Shown one piece after another: positions 38,907-47,764 of a DNA stretch of 64,000 nt. This DNA comes from Sphingomonas endolithica. Lineage in GTDB: Bacteria; Pseudomonadota; Alphaproteobacteria; Sphingomonadales; Sphingomonadaceae. Each line of letters opens with the position of its first letter. Within the stretch, counting starts at the first letter, position 1. The stretch lies in the NCBI RefSeq assembly GCF_025231525.1, contig NZ_CP103057.1, positions 3,110,501 through 3,174,500 of the forward strand, given 5' to 3'. Made by a program: the position numbers and the translations under genes. Under the pieces are notes generated by a model that was not told the DNA's origin, made no database searches, and worked only from the letters and a program-made list of their open reading frames with translations.

Positions 38907-39551
38907 CGGCATGTGTGCCCAGGTCGCGGCGAGCCAGACGATCAAGCCGCCGACAAGATCATGCGCGCGGAAGCCGCCGAACTGGGCGCGGCCAGCCAGG
39001 ATGGCGGCGAACGGCACGTAACTGGTGCGCTGCTGCCAGGCAGGCCAGAAATTGGGCCGCAATCGGCGTTTCGTATCGTCCTGGAACGCTGCGCCGACCA
39101 GCGCGAGGATGATGACGCTGCTCGCCAGCACGATGTTCGCCGCCATCGGGTACACCGCAATATGGCACGCACCCCAAAGCGCGAACGCCCACATCATCGG
39201 ATGGCGCGTGATCGCGAACACGCCGCGCGCCTCGGGCACGGGTTTGCGCTGGCCGCTTGGATCGGGGAGCGCGGGATTGCCGATCAGCGAGCCGACGAGC
39301 AGCACACTGGCCAGCAGCATCACGATCGTCACGGCGATCCAGATGCCGTCGCCCGGTACCCATAGCAGCGGCGTCGCTGGCGCGGCGCGATAGGCGAAGG
39401 CCAGCCAGCCGAGCGTGACCGCCGCGACCAGCGAATAGAGGCCAGCAAACGGCCCTTCGCCGATCCGCGCGACGATCGCGCGCCGCAATGGATGCGAGAG
39501 CAGGAAATGCGTGCCGACAAAGGCGATAGCGGCGGCGATCACATTTCCCAC
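38868..39551 (-). CDS. NnrU family membrane protein
   Basis: 227 residues with about six membrane segments. The stretch ITRHPMMWAFALWGACHIAV near residue 115 is the NnrU/isoprenylcysteine-methyltransferase-like motif. NnrU is associated with nitric-oxide reductase regulons in some alphaproteobacteria, but no denitrification genes are here. The start is a GTG at 39551 with AAGGGGG six bases ahead. It follows the POT transporter gene by 10 bases. Confidence 0.88.
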   Translation of the reverse strand: MGNVIAAAIAFVGTHFLLSHPLRRAIVARIGEGPFAGLYSLVAAVTLGWLAFAYRAAPATPLLWVPGDGIWIAVTIVMLLASVLLVGSLIGNPALPDPSGQRKPVPEARGVFAITRHPMMWAFALWGACHIAVYPMAANIVLASSVIILALVGAAFQDDTKRRLRPNFWPAWQQRTSYVPFAAILAGRAQFGGFRAHDLVGGLIVWLAATWAHMPLAGWAAGIWRWL

Positions 39552-39561
39552 GACGGCCCCC

Positions 39562-41370
39562 TTATTTTACGCCGTGCATCCACTTCTTGAGCGGCCAGGA
39601 CAGCAGCAGCAGCAGGATACCGAGCGCGATGGCGACCTCGGAAATCGTCGTGAACACGCCCGAATAGGTGTCCAGGCTGACCTTGAGGTTGGTCACCTCG
39701 CCGCCGACCGTCTCGACGCTCGCCACCTGTGCCACGATGCCGGCGACATATTGCGCGACCGAGATCGACAGGAACCACACGCCCATCATCAGCCCGACGA
39801 TGCGCGCGATCGACAATTTGGTGATCATGCTGAGTCCGACCGGCGAGATGCAGAGTTCGGCGAAGCTGTGGATGAAATACAGCCCGGCCAGCCACCACAT
39901 CGCGACCTTGAAGTCGGGGCCGGCAAAGCCCGTGCCCCAGACGAGGAACAGGAAGCCCAAGCCAACGCCGATCAGCGCGATGCCGAACTTGACCGGGATC
40001 GATGGCTCCAAGCCCCGCTTGGCGAGGCTGGTCCACAGATAGCTCATGATCGGCGCCAGGGTCACGATGAAGAACGCGTTGAAGAACTGCGTCTGCCCCG
40101 CGGAGATCGGGATGCCGAGCAACGACAGCTCGGTATTGCGATCGGCAAACAGGGTGAGTGACGAACCGGCCTGTTCGAACAACGTCCAGAACACGACGTT
40201 GAACACGACGAGCACCACCGCCGCCAGCATCATCTGGAACTCTTTCCGGCTGCCCTTCAGGAACGACCAGATCAGGATGCCGGGAACCGCGATGAGGAAC
40301 GTGCCGAACAGCAATTTGCCCATCAGCGACAGCGAGGCGATATAGCCGACGATGCCCGATCCCGGCACCTGCGGCGCCATGTTCATCAGGTTGACGAACA
40401 GCAGGTAGAAAGCCGGCACCCCAAGGAGCGCCAGCGCGAAGATGCCCAAAGCGGGGTCCTTCTGCCCCGCCTTGATCGGGGATTCGCCGTACCCGGCGAG
40501 CTTGCCGCCATCGAACTGGATCAGCGCGAAGGAGAACATCATGCCGATCGCGGCGAGGCCGAAGCCCGCCCACCAGCCGACGGCATCGGCGAGGAACGGG
40601 CACAGGATCTGCGAGCCGAGCGAGCCGAGGTTGATGCCCATGTAGAAGATCGTGAAGCCGGAATCGCGTCGTCGGTCGCCTTGCTGGTAAAGCTCGCCGA
40701 CCATGGTCGAGATATTGGGCTTGAAGAAGCCGTTGCCGACCGACACCATCGACAAAGCGAGCAGCATCAGCGCGACGTAGAACGGACTGCGATCGGCATC
40801 GGAGACGAAGCCGCCCTTGGCGACGGTCTGCGCGACCTGGCCGTCGGCGCGGGTCAGCGTGACAGTGCCGTCGTCATTGCCCTTCACCTTGAGCGGTTCG
40901 GCGACCGCGCCTGGCGTGCTGCTGGTGACGTAACGTGTCTCTGCGCCGTTTTCCTGGCGAACTTCGACTGCATAACGCTGGCCGTCGATCGTCGCGAAAG
41001 GCGTGGCGGTCTGCCCGCCGAAGCAGAGCACGAAATAACCGAGCGACATCAGCACCGCGCCGAACTTCACCGCGCGTTTGGAGCCGAGATATTGATCCGC
41101 GAGATAGCCGCCGATCAGCGGGGTGAGATAGACCAGGGCGGTAAAGCCGCCGTACAGCCCCGTCGCCTGGCGATCGCCGAATATGAAATGCTTGGTGAGA
41201 TACAGCATGAGCAACGCGCGCATGCCATAATAGCCGAAACGCTCCATCGCCTCAGTCGAGAACAGGCGCGCAAGCTGTGTTGGTTGACCGAACCAGGTCT
41301 TGGCGTCGGCCGGATTGACGTGGCTGATATCCGGCTCGCCGCGGGAATCCGCGGTGGGGGTGTCGACCAT
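39562..41370 (-). CDS. POT family proton-dependent oligopeptide transporter with periplasmic insert
   Basis: 602 residues, longer than the usual 480-520. The proton-coupling motif E-x-x-E-R is present (E40, E43, R44 in EAMERFGYYGMR), and the family signature FFKPNISTMVGELY is near residue 215. Residues 119-196 form a polar insert between segments 3 and 4, on the periplasmic side, reading as beta-rich (DGQRYAVEVRQENGAETRYV). The protein should import di- and tripeptides. It is followed by the NnrU gene after 10 bases. Confidence 0.9.
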   Translation of the reverse strand: MVDTPTADSRGEPDISHVNPADAKTWFGQPTQLARLFSTEAMERFGYYGMRALLMLYLTKHFIFGDRQATGLYGGFTALVYLTPLIGGYLADQYLGSKRAVKFGAVLMSLGYFVLCFGGQTATPFATIDGQRYAVEVRQENGAETRYVTSSTPGAVAEPLKVKGNDDGTVTLTRADGQVAQTVAKGGFVSDADRSPFYVALMLLALSMVSVGNGFFKPNISTMVGELYQQGDRRRDSGFTIFYMGINLGSLGSQILCPFLADAVGWWAGFGLAAIGMMFSFALIQFDGGKLAGYGESPIKAGQKDPALGIFALALLGVPAFYLLFVNLMNMAPQVPGSGIVGYIASLSLMGKLLFGTFLIAVPGILIWSFLKGSRKEFQMMLAAVVLVVFNVVFWTLFEQAGSSLTLFADRNTELSLLGIPISAGQTQFFNAFFIVTLAPIMSYLWTSLAKRGLEPSIPVKFGIALIGVGLGFLFLVWGTGFAGPDFKVAMWWLAGLYFIHSFAELCISPVGLSMITKLSIARIVGLMMGVWFLSISVAQYVAGIVAQVASVETVGGEVTNLKVSLDTYSGVFTTISEVAIALGILLLLLSWPLKKWMHGVK

Positions 41371-41476
41371 TTACATACGCTCCCTGATGCAGTCGGCGCG
41401 GTCGAACGCGGCGCCTTTGATGCCGATAAGACTAACGCCTATCGCCCGGGTGTAAATACGCGCGGGTCATCCCTAG

Positions 41477-42070
41477 ATGGCTGGCATGATCCTGAACGAC
41501 ACAACCACCCCGCTATCTTTGCTCGCCACACGCCGCTCGGGCAAGCCGCGCGACCTGATTGCGCCCGGCCCCGACGCGGCACAACTGGCGACGATCCTGG
41601 AAATTGCCGCGCGGACTCCGGATCATGGCAAGCTGGCCCCGTGGCGCTTCGTGATCGTGGCGGATGAGGCTCGGGATGCGCTGGCGGACGTGATCACCCA
41701 TGCCTATCGCGCTGAACGCTCCGACGCCAAGCGTGGCGAGATCGAGTCGCTCGATCAGTTCGCGCATCAGGCGCCGACGCTAGTGGTCATGCTGTTTTCA
41801 CCGAAGACCGAGAGCCATATTCCATTGTGGGAGCAGGAATTGTCCGCAGGGGCCGCGGCGATGAACCTGCTGCACGCCTGCCACGCGCTGGGCTTTGCCG
41901 CCGGCTGGCTGACCGGCTGGCCAAGTGCCAGCGATGCCGTGCGCGATGCTTTCGGTTCGGCTTCGGAGCGGATCGTGGGCTTCATGTTCATCGGTACGCC
42001 CGGCCGCCCGCTCGATGAGCGGCCGCGACCCGATATGGGCCGGATCGTGTCGCAATGGCGCCCGGTTTGA
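41477..42070 (+). CDS. Nitroreductase family protein (YdjA-like)
   Basis: 197 residues. The FMN-binding start is TRRSGKPRDLIAPGP (residues 18-32), and AARTPDHGKLAPWRFVIVAD (42-62) is the YdjA-type signature. WEQELSAGAAAMNLLHACHA and GFMFIGTPGRPLDERPRP complete the fold. It is a flavoenzyme reducing nitro or related compounds with NAD(P)H; the natural substrate is unknown. A GntR gene follows 37 bases later. Confidence 0.9.
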   Translation: MAGMILNDTTTPLSLLATRRSGKPRDLIAPGPDAAQLATILEIAARTPDHGKLAPWRFVIVADEARDALADVITHAYRAERSDAKRGEIESLDQFAHQAPTLVVMLFSPKTESHIPLWEQELSAGAAAMNLLHACHALGFAAGWLTGWPSASDAVRDAFGSASERIVGFMFIGTPGRPLDERPRPDMGRIVSQWRPV

Positions 42071-42107
42071 TGCTGGACCTTTTGCCCCATTGCTGTATTA
42101 AGGCGCT

Positions 42108-42464
42108 ATGACAGCGCTCAACAGCGACGACAGCCCGGTATATCTGAAGCTACGCGCGACGATCTCGGCCGGCATCCTGCGCGGCGATTTCGGCGCTGGC
42201 GATCAATTGCCCTCGGTCCGCGCGCTCGCCGCCGAGCATGGCGCCAACCCGCTGACGGTCGCCAAGGCCTATCAGAGCTTCCAGGACGACGGCTATGTCG
42301 AGGTGCGCCGCGGCGTCGGCATGTTCGTGCTGCCGGGCGCGGTCGAGCGTCTGAAGCTGGCGGAGCGGGAGCTGTTCCTGAAGACGAGCTGGCCGCGGAT
42401 ACGCAGCCACATCACGCTGCTAGGTCTGGATGTCGCGGATTTGCTCGAGCGCGAGCGGGCTTAA
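42108..42464 (+). CDS. GntR family (YtrA-like) transcriptional regulator
   Basis: 118 residues. A winged helix-turn-helix at residues 10-75: LPSVRALAAEHGANPLTVAK and DDGYVEVRRGVGMFVLPGA. The C-terminal part is only 40 residues, which is the YtrA subgroup pattern, usually regulating transporters. No ABC transporter is adjacent, and the flanking nitroreductase may be the regulated gene; that is a guess. Confidence 0.88.
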   Translation: MTALNSDDSPVYLKLRATISAGILRGDFGAGDQLPSVRALAAEHGANPLTVAKAYQSFQDDGYVEVRRGVGMFVLPGAVERLKLAERELFLKTSWPRIRSHITLLGLDVADLLERERA

Positions 42465-42485
42465 TCTGCCGGCTCGGGGGTGGAC

Positions 42486-43286
42486 CTACGCCGCCGCAAA
42501 CACGCCCAGCGCCGCGATCTCTTCCGCACCCAGATCGATCCCGAACATCATGCTCAATCGCAGCTTATAAACGCGAGGATCGGTAATTTCCGCGCTTGTT
42601 TCGTCGCTGCCGTTGCGCCGCTTGTAGTCGCGATCCTGCAGGCTCGCAAAGCCGTTCGGCAGCACGATGCTGACGATATTGCTTTTGGTGAACCGGCTGA
42701 CCGGCGCGGTTGCGCACCAATGATTGCCCATCGCCAGGTCGGCGTCCCACACCTGCGCCAGCGTAAAGCTGTATTGCCGCTGCCATCCCTGACCGCCGTC
42801 GCGTGACAGCATCCAGCCATAGACCGGGTCCGCGTCGAGCCGGAACGCCGCGCCATCCGGTGCCATCGCCGTCGCGCCATCGACCAGCGGCATGGGCGGC
42901 GTATAGCTGCCGCCGAACCCCGGATCGGCTATCCAGTCCTGCCCGTCGATCGTCACCAGGCTGAGCGTATGCGTCAAACCCGGCGTGTCGCTGCCGAGCA
43001 GCCACACGCGGCCGAGCAGTGGCCGGGCAACGAACCCCAGCGCCGCCAGCCCATCGCGGAACAGCCGGTTGTGTTCGAAGCAATAGCCGCCACGCCGTGC
43101 CGTGACGAGCTTGGCGAACACGCTGTCACTATCGAGCGCGATAGCGCGCCCGAGCATCACGTCGAGATTCTCAAACGGTATCGCCAGCCGGTGCGCGCGC
43201 TGCAGTCGCGCCAGCCCCTCGGCATCGGGCGACGGCCGTGCGCCAAGCGTCAGGCGCGCGAGATAGGAATCGAGATCGAAGCTCAT
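42486..43286 (-). CDS. Arylamine N-acetyltransferase
   Basis: 266 residues. The catalytic triad is complete: C69 in RRGGYCFEHN, H106 in LTHTLSL and D121 in ADPGFGG. It transfers acetyl or other acyl groups from CoA to arylamines, hydrazines or related amines. Its start overlaps the stop of the acyl-CoA dehydrogenase gene by four bases (ATGA), so the two are co-translated. Confidence 0.92.
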   Translation of the reverse strand: MSFDLDSYLARLTLGARPSPDAEGLARLQRAHRLAIPFENLDVMLGRAIALDSDSVFAKLVTARRGGYCFEHNRLFRDGLAALGFVARPLLGRVWLLGSDTPGLTHTLSLVTIDGQDWIADPGFGGSYTPPMPLVDGATAMAPDGAAFRLDADPVYGWMLSRDGGQGWQRQYSFTLAQVWDADLAMGNHWCATAPVSRFTKSNIVSIVLPNGFASLQDRDYKRRNGSDETSAEITDPRVYKLRLSMMFGIDLGAEEIAALGVFAAA

Positions 43287-45007
43287 GCAGCGAAGGCCTC
43301 GGCCTCGACCGAATACAGCACTTCCGCGTGCGCCGTCGCCGCGGCCTTCAGGCCAAGAGCCTCGGGCACGATCTGTTCGACATAGAAGCGCGTCGCGGCC
43401 TTCTTCATCGCCAGGAACCCGGCATCACCCGTCGCGCCCTCGGTAGCGCGGCCGAGCCGCTCCATCAGCCAGCCGCATGTCGCGACCGACAGCATGGTGA
43501 GGAACGGGTAGGAGCCGGCAAGCTTGTCGTCGGCGTCGAGCGCCATCATGCCGCGTCCGATTTCCTCGCAAGCGTCAATCAGCGCGATCAGCTCGGAATC
43601 GCGAGCCTCCGCGCGCATATCGGCGATCAGTGCCGCGAACGCCGCGCCGTTATCGAGCCCGAGCTTGCGCCCGACCAGATCAGCGGCCTGGATGCCGTTG
43701 GTACCTTCGTAGATCGGCGTGATGCGCGCATCGCGGAAGAACTGCGCCGCCCCGGTTTCCTCGACATAGCCCATGCCGCCGAACACCTGCACGCCGATCG
43801 AGCTGACTTGGCAACCGATATCGGTGCCGTGCGCTTTGGCGAGCGGGGTGAGAATGTCGAGCCGGTTCTGCGCGCCTGCTTCGCCAAGCGTCGCGCGATC
43901 GACCTGCGCCGCCGCGAGATAGACCAAAGCGCGGGCTGCCTGGGTCTGGGCCTTCATGCGCATCAGCATCCGGCGGACGTCGGGGTGTTCGACGATCCGC
44001 ACGGAATCGCGGCTGGCGCCGCCGGCGCGTGCCGACTGGACTCGATCCAGTGCATAGGCGACCGCCGCCTGGGTTGCGCCTTCCGCAACCTGCACACCCT
44101 GCAGGCCAACGTTGAGCCGGGCATTGTTCATCATCGTGAACATGGCGCGGATGCCGCCGAATTCGGCACCGATCAGCTCGCCTATGCAGTCATCGTTGTC
44201 GCCGAAGCTCAGCACGCAGGTCGGCGAGGCGTGCAGCCCCATCTTGTGCTCGATCGAGACAACGCGAACGTCGTTGAAATCGCCCGGCGTGCCGTCTTCG
44301 TTCAACCGGTATTTCGGCACGAGGAACAGCGAGATTCCCTTGGTGCCCAGCGGTGCGCCTGGCGTGCGAGCAAGGACGAGGTGGACGATGTTCGGCGCCA
44401 TGTCGTGATCGCCAAACGAGATGTAGATCTTGGTGCCCTTGATGGCGAACTTGCCGTCCCCGAGCGGTGTCGCGGTGCTGCGCAGCGCGCCGACATCGGA
44501 CCCGGCCTGTGGCTCGGTGAGGTTCATCGTGCCGGTCCATTCGCCGGTGGCGAGATGCGGCAGATACAGCGCCTGCTGCTCCGCGCTGCCGTGATGTGCC
44601 AGTGCCTCGATCGCACCGACGGTCAGCGTCGGGGCGAGCGCGAAGCCCATGTTCGCGCTGCCCAGCGTCTCCAGCACTGCGGTCTGGATTGCGAAGGGCA
44701 GGCCCTGGCCGCCATGTTCCTCAGGCACGCCGATCGTGCCCCAGCCGCCCTCGACATAGTCGTGATAGGCTTGCACGAACCCGTCGGGCATCACCACACC
44801 GTCCGTCGTCCACTTGGCGCCGACCGTGTCGCCGATGCGCTGCAGTGGTGCCCATTCCCCCTCGGCGAATTGCCCGACGCCCTCGAGCACCGCATCGACC
44901 ACATCGTCGCTGGCGGCAGCGAAGCGTTCGCTTTGCGCAAGTTCGGCAATGTGCGTGACATGCTCCAGCACGAAGCGCTGGTCGGCGGTGGCGGGGGTGA
45001 AAGGCAT
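43283..45007 (-). CDS. Acyl-CoA dehydrogenase (DmdC-like long form)
   Basis: 574 residues. The N-terminal extension and helical domain (GVPEEHGGQGLP) are followed by the beta domain with LTEPQAGSDVGALRSTATPL and KGTKIYISFGDHDMAPNIVH. The C-terminal domain contains the catalytic-base region ITPIYEGTNGIQAADLVGRK, and an extra C-terminal segment follows as in DmdC-type enzymes. It is an FAD enzyme that oxidises an acyl-CoA to the enoyl-CoA; the family includes 3-methylmercaptopropionyl-CoA and medium-chain enzymes, so the substrate is open. Confidence 0.9.
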   Translation of the reverse strand: MPFTPATADQRFVLEHVTHIAELAQSERFAAASDDVVDAVLEGVGQFAEGEWAPLQRIGDTVGAKWTTDGVVMPDGFVQAYHDYVEGGWGTIGVPEEHGGQGLPFAIQTAVLETLGSANMGFALAPTLTVGAIEALAHHGSAEQQALYLPHLATGEWTGTMNLTEPQAGSDVGALRSTATPLGDGKFAIKGTKIYISFGDHDMAPNIVHLVLARTPGAPLGTKGISLFLVPKYRLNEDGTPGDFNDVRVVSIEHKMGLHASPTCVLSFGDNDDCIGELIGAEFGGIRAMFTMMNNARLNVGLQGVQVAEGATQAAVAYALDRVQSARAGGASRDSVRIVEHPDVRRMLMRMKAQTQAARALVYLAAAQVDRATLGEAGAQNRLDILTPLAKAHGTDIGCQVSSIGVQVFGGMGYVEETGAAQFFRDARITPIYEGTNGIQAADLVGRKLGLDNGAAFAALIADMRAEARDSELIALIDACEEIGRGMMALDADDKLAGSYPFLTMLSVATCGWLMERLGRATEGATGDAGFLAMKKAATRFYVEQIVPEALGLKAAATAHAEVLYSVEAEAFAA

Positions 45008-45049
45008 TGCTCTTATCCTGTTGGTTCCGGGGCGCTATAGCGCCGGGAC

Positions 45050-46039
45050 ATGGCCGATCCAAACCCCCAGCACGAGACGCGGACCTTACCCTACGGCGCG
45101 GCCGCGATTGCCGACGCGGCACGGGTGATTGCGGGTGGCGGGTGTGTCGCGGTGCCGACCGAGACGGTGTACGGGCTGGCGGCGGATGCGACCGATTCGG
45201 CGGCGGTGGCGGGGATCTATGTGGCGAAGGGGCGGCCGAGCTTCAACCCGCTGATCGTGCACGTGCTGGACCTGGCGGCGGCGGAGCGGATTGCAGTGTT
45301 TGACGACACGGCGCTGCGGCTGGCGGCGGCATTCTGGCCAGGGCCGCTGACCTTGGTGCTGCCGGTGCGGGAGGATGGAGGGATCGCCTCGCTGGTGACT
45401 GCCGGGCTGGAGACGGTGGCGGTCCGGGTTCCGGCGCACCGGGCGATGCGGGCATTGTTGGAGGCAAGCGGCGTGCCGTTGGCGGCGCCGTCCGCCAATG
45501 CCAGCGGTGGGATCAGCCCGACGCGGGCGGCGCATGTTTTGGCGAGTCTGGGTGGGCGGATATCGCTGGTGATCGACGATGGGGCGACTGAGGTGGGGGT
45601 AGAGTCGACGATCGTGGCGACGGCGGGCGGGATGCGCATCCTGCGCGAGGGGCCTATCACGGCCGAGTTATTGTCGGACATGTTCCCGGGCGGAGGCCGG
45701 GAGCCAGTCGCGATGGACGGCGTAACTGAGCCCCGGCGTTCGCCGGGGAACGTCAGTGCGCCGGGGCAGCTCGACAGTCATTATGCGCCGCGCAAGTCGC
45801 TACGTCTCAACGCGACTGAGGCGCGCCCCGGCGAATGGCTGATCGGTTTCGGCGCGATTGGGGGGGACGACACGCTTTCCACCGCTGGCGATTTGACGGA
45901 AGCCGCAGCGTACCTCTTCGATGCGCTTCACCGCGCCGACGCTAGCGACCGGAAGACGCTCGGCATTGCGCCGATCCCGTCCCACGGCATTGGCGCGGCG
46001 ATCAACGATCGGCTACGGCGCGCTGCGCATCGACCGTAG
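45050..46039 (+). CDS. tsaC: L-threonylcarbamoyladenylate synthase, Sua5-type, with an in-frame palindromic insert
   Basis: 329 residues. The YrdC domain (about 15-205) has GGGCVAVPTETVYGLAADAT, AKGRPSFNPLIVHVLDL and GVPLAAPSANASGGISPTRA. The Sua5 domain follows, starting at APGQLDSHYAPRKSLRLN. It makes threonylcarbamoyl-AMP for the t6A modification of tRNA. Residues about 211-234, between the two domains, are encoded by a palindromic repeat (45682-45751) that keeps the frame open. The gene converges on msrA across another palindrome. Confidence 0.93.
   Translation: MADPNPQHETRTLPYGAAAIADAARVIAGGGCVAVPTETVYGLAADATDSAAVAGIYVAKGRPSFNPLIVHVLDLAAAERIAVFDDTALRLAAAFWPGPLTLVLPVREDGGIASLVTAGLETVAVRVPAHRAMRALLEASGVPLAAPSANASGGISPTRAAHVLASLGGRISLVIDDGATEVGVESTIVATAGGMRILREGPITAELLSDMFPGGGREPVAMDGVTEPRRSPGNVSAPGQLDSHYAPRKSLRLNATEARPGEWLIGFGAIGGDDTLSTAGDLTEAAAYLFDALHRADASDRKTLGIAPIPSHGIGAAINDRLRRAAHRP
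45682..45751. repeat. Palindromic repeat inside tsaC coding sequence
   Basis: It begins GTTCCCGGGCGGAGGCCGGG and ends CCCCGGCGTTCGCCGGGGAA plus C. Ends and length class match the intergenic elements at 19910 and 22568. In frame it encodes a linker rich in Gly, Pro and Arg between the YrdC and Sua5 domains. Confidence 0.8.
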
Positions 46040-46043
46040 AATT

Positions 46044-46118
46044 GGTTCGCGCAGAGGCGCGGAGGACGCAGAGAAGAAGTTTCTTCTGCTCCGCGCTCTC
46101 TGCGCCTCTGCGCGAACC
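46044..46118. terminator. Long hairpin between convergent tsaC and msrA
   Basis: The arms GGTTCGCGCAGAGGCGC (46044-46060) and GCGCCTCTGCGCGAACC (46102-46118) pair perfectly over 17 bases, with an inner AGAAGAA/TTCTTCT pairing. It lies 5 bases after the tsaC stop and 10 before the msrA stop. It probably ends transcription in both directions and looks like a third repeat type. Confidence 0.65.
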
Positions 46119-46127
46119 AGACCTTCT

Positions 46128-46673
46128 TCAGGCCGACACCGCCGCCTTGGACCGCGCAGCGAAGCTCTTGCGCAGCTTCTGCAGCTTGGGCGGGATCACC
46201 GCCATGCAATAGGGATTGCTGCGGCCTTCGGTTTCCCAATATTCCTGATGGTAATCCTCGGCCGGATACCATTCGGAGAGTGGTTCGATCGTGGTCACAA
46301 TCGGCCCCGATGACGTTGCCCCGGCACGCGCCATTGCCGCGCGAGCCTCGGTTTCCTGCTCGTCCGAATGCGGGAAGATCGCCGACCGGTATTGGGTACC
46401 GACATCGTTTCCCTGGCGGTTGAGCTGCGTCGCATCGTGCGTGGCGAAGAAGATGTCGAGCAGGTCGGCGTAGCTCAGCTGGTCGGCATCGAAGGTAATG
46501 CGGATTGCCTCGGCATGGCCAGTGTCGCCAGCGCATACCTGGCGATAGGTCGGGTTCTCGACCGTGCCGCCGATATAACCGCTCTCGACCTTCTCGACGC
46601 CGATCACGTCGTTAAACACGGCTTCCGTGCACCAGAAACATCCGCCTGCGAGCGTGGCGACTTGGCTTGCCAT
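46128..46673 (-). CDS. msrA: Peptide methionine sulfoxide reductase A, cytosolic
   Basis: 181 residues without signal peptide. The catalytic cysteine is C12 in [13 protein letters not shown], with a second cysteine at C15. [36 protein letters not shown] and [13 protein letters not shown] are family motifs. It reduces S-methionine sulfoxide in cytosolic proteins with thioredoxin. AAGGAG lies six bases before ATG 46673. It is divergent from galE and is the second MsrA of this window. Confidence 0.95.
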   Translation of the reverse strand: MASQVATLAGGCFWCTEAVFNDVIGVEKVESGYIGGTVENPTYRQVCAGDTGHAEAIRITFDADQLSYADLLDIFFATHDATQLNRQGNDVGTQYRSAIFPHSDEQETEARAAMARAGATSSGPIVTTIEPLSEWYPAEDYHQEYWETEGRSNPYCMAVIPPKLQKLRKSFAARSKAAVSA

Positions 46674-46765
46674 CGATAAACTCCTTGATCTGCTTGAAGC
46701 CAAGATAGGAAGCCGGTGGCGCGGTGCAATCACCGCTGGTAGGCGCTCATGCCAGAGGAGCGGTG

Positions 46766-47764
46766 ATGATGAACGACATGACGGTGATGGTAACGGGCGG
46801 CGCAGGCTATATCGGCAGCCATGCGGTGCTGGCGCTGCTCGATGCCGGCTACGGCGTGGTCGTGGTCGACAATCTCGTCACTGGGTTCGATTGGGCGGTT
46901 GACGAGCGCGCGACGTTGATCGAATGCGCGATCGAGGATGAGGGCCGCGTGCGCGCCGCGATCCGCGGGCATCACGTGAAGGCGATCATGCATTTTGCCG
47001 GCTCTGTCGTGGTGCCGGAATCGGTCAGTGATCCGCTAAAATATTATCGTAACAACACCGCTGCCAGCCGCTCGCTGATCGAAAGCGCGGTGACCGAAAG
47101 CGTCCCGCACTTCATCTTCTCCTCCACCGCCGCGACGTATGGCACGCCGACTACCGAGAAGGTGTCGGAGACCAGCCCGACCGTGCCGATCAACCCGTAC
47201 GGCATGTCGAAGCTGATGACCGAGGCGATGTTGCGCGATGTCGCGGCAGCGCATCCGATGAACTACGCCGCGTTGCGTTATTTCAACGTCGCCGGCGCCG
47301 ATCCAGAAGGGCGCAGCGGGCAATCCACGGCTGGCGCCACGCACCTGATCAAGGTCGCCGTCGAAGCGGCTACGGGCAAGCGTGATAGTGTCGCGGTCTT
47401 CGGCACCGATTTCGACACACCCGACGGCACCGGCGTGCGCGATTACATTCATGTGAGCGATCTCGCCGCCGCGCATGTCGCCGCACTCGACTTGCTCATC
47501 GCCGAACCGACGCGCAGCCACACGCTCAACGCTGGCTATGGGCGTGGCTTCTCGGTCAACGAAGTGCTCGATGCGGTCGATCGCGTGACCAACGTGCAGA
47601 TTGTGCGCAATCGCCAGGGCCGCCGCCCGGGCGATCCCGCGGCGCTCATCTCGGACAATGCGGCGATCCTGCGCACGCTCGATTGGACGCCCAGACGCGA
47701 CGATCTTGACCTGATCGTCACCGATGCCCTCGCATGGGAGCGCAAGCTCTCCGAACGCGGATGA
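46766..47764 (+). CDS. galE: UDP-glucose 4-epimerase
   Basis: 332 residues, extended SDR. The NAD motif is [17 protein letters not shown]. The catalytic residues lie in [11 protein letters not shown] and [11 protein letters not shown] (Tyr-x3-Lys). [17 protein letters not shown] and [20 protein letters not shown] are the substrate loops of GalE. It interconverts UDP-glucose and UDP-galactose for polysaccharide and LPS synthesis. GAGGAGCGG lies directly before ATG 46766. Its stop overlaps the EamA gene start (ATGA). Confidence 0.92.
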   Translation: MMNDMTVMVTGGAGYIGSHAVLALLDAGYGVVVVDNLVTGFDWAVDERATLIECAIEDEGRVRAAIRGHHVKAIMHFAGSVVVPESVSDPLKYYRNNTAASRSLIESAVTESVPHFIFSSTAATYGTPTTEKVSETSPTVPINPYGMSKLMTEAMLRDVAAAHPMNYAALRYFNVAGADPEGRSGQSTAGATHLIKVAVEAATGKRDSVAVFGTDFDTPDGTGVRDYIHVSDLAAAHVAALDLLIAEPTRSHTLNAGYGRGFSVNEVLDAVDRVTNVQIVRNRQGRRPGDPAALISDNAAILRTLDWTPRRDDLDLIVTDALAWERKLSERG

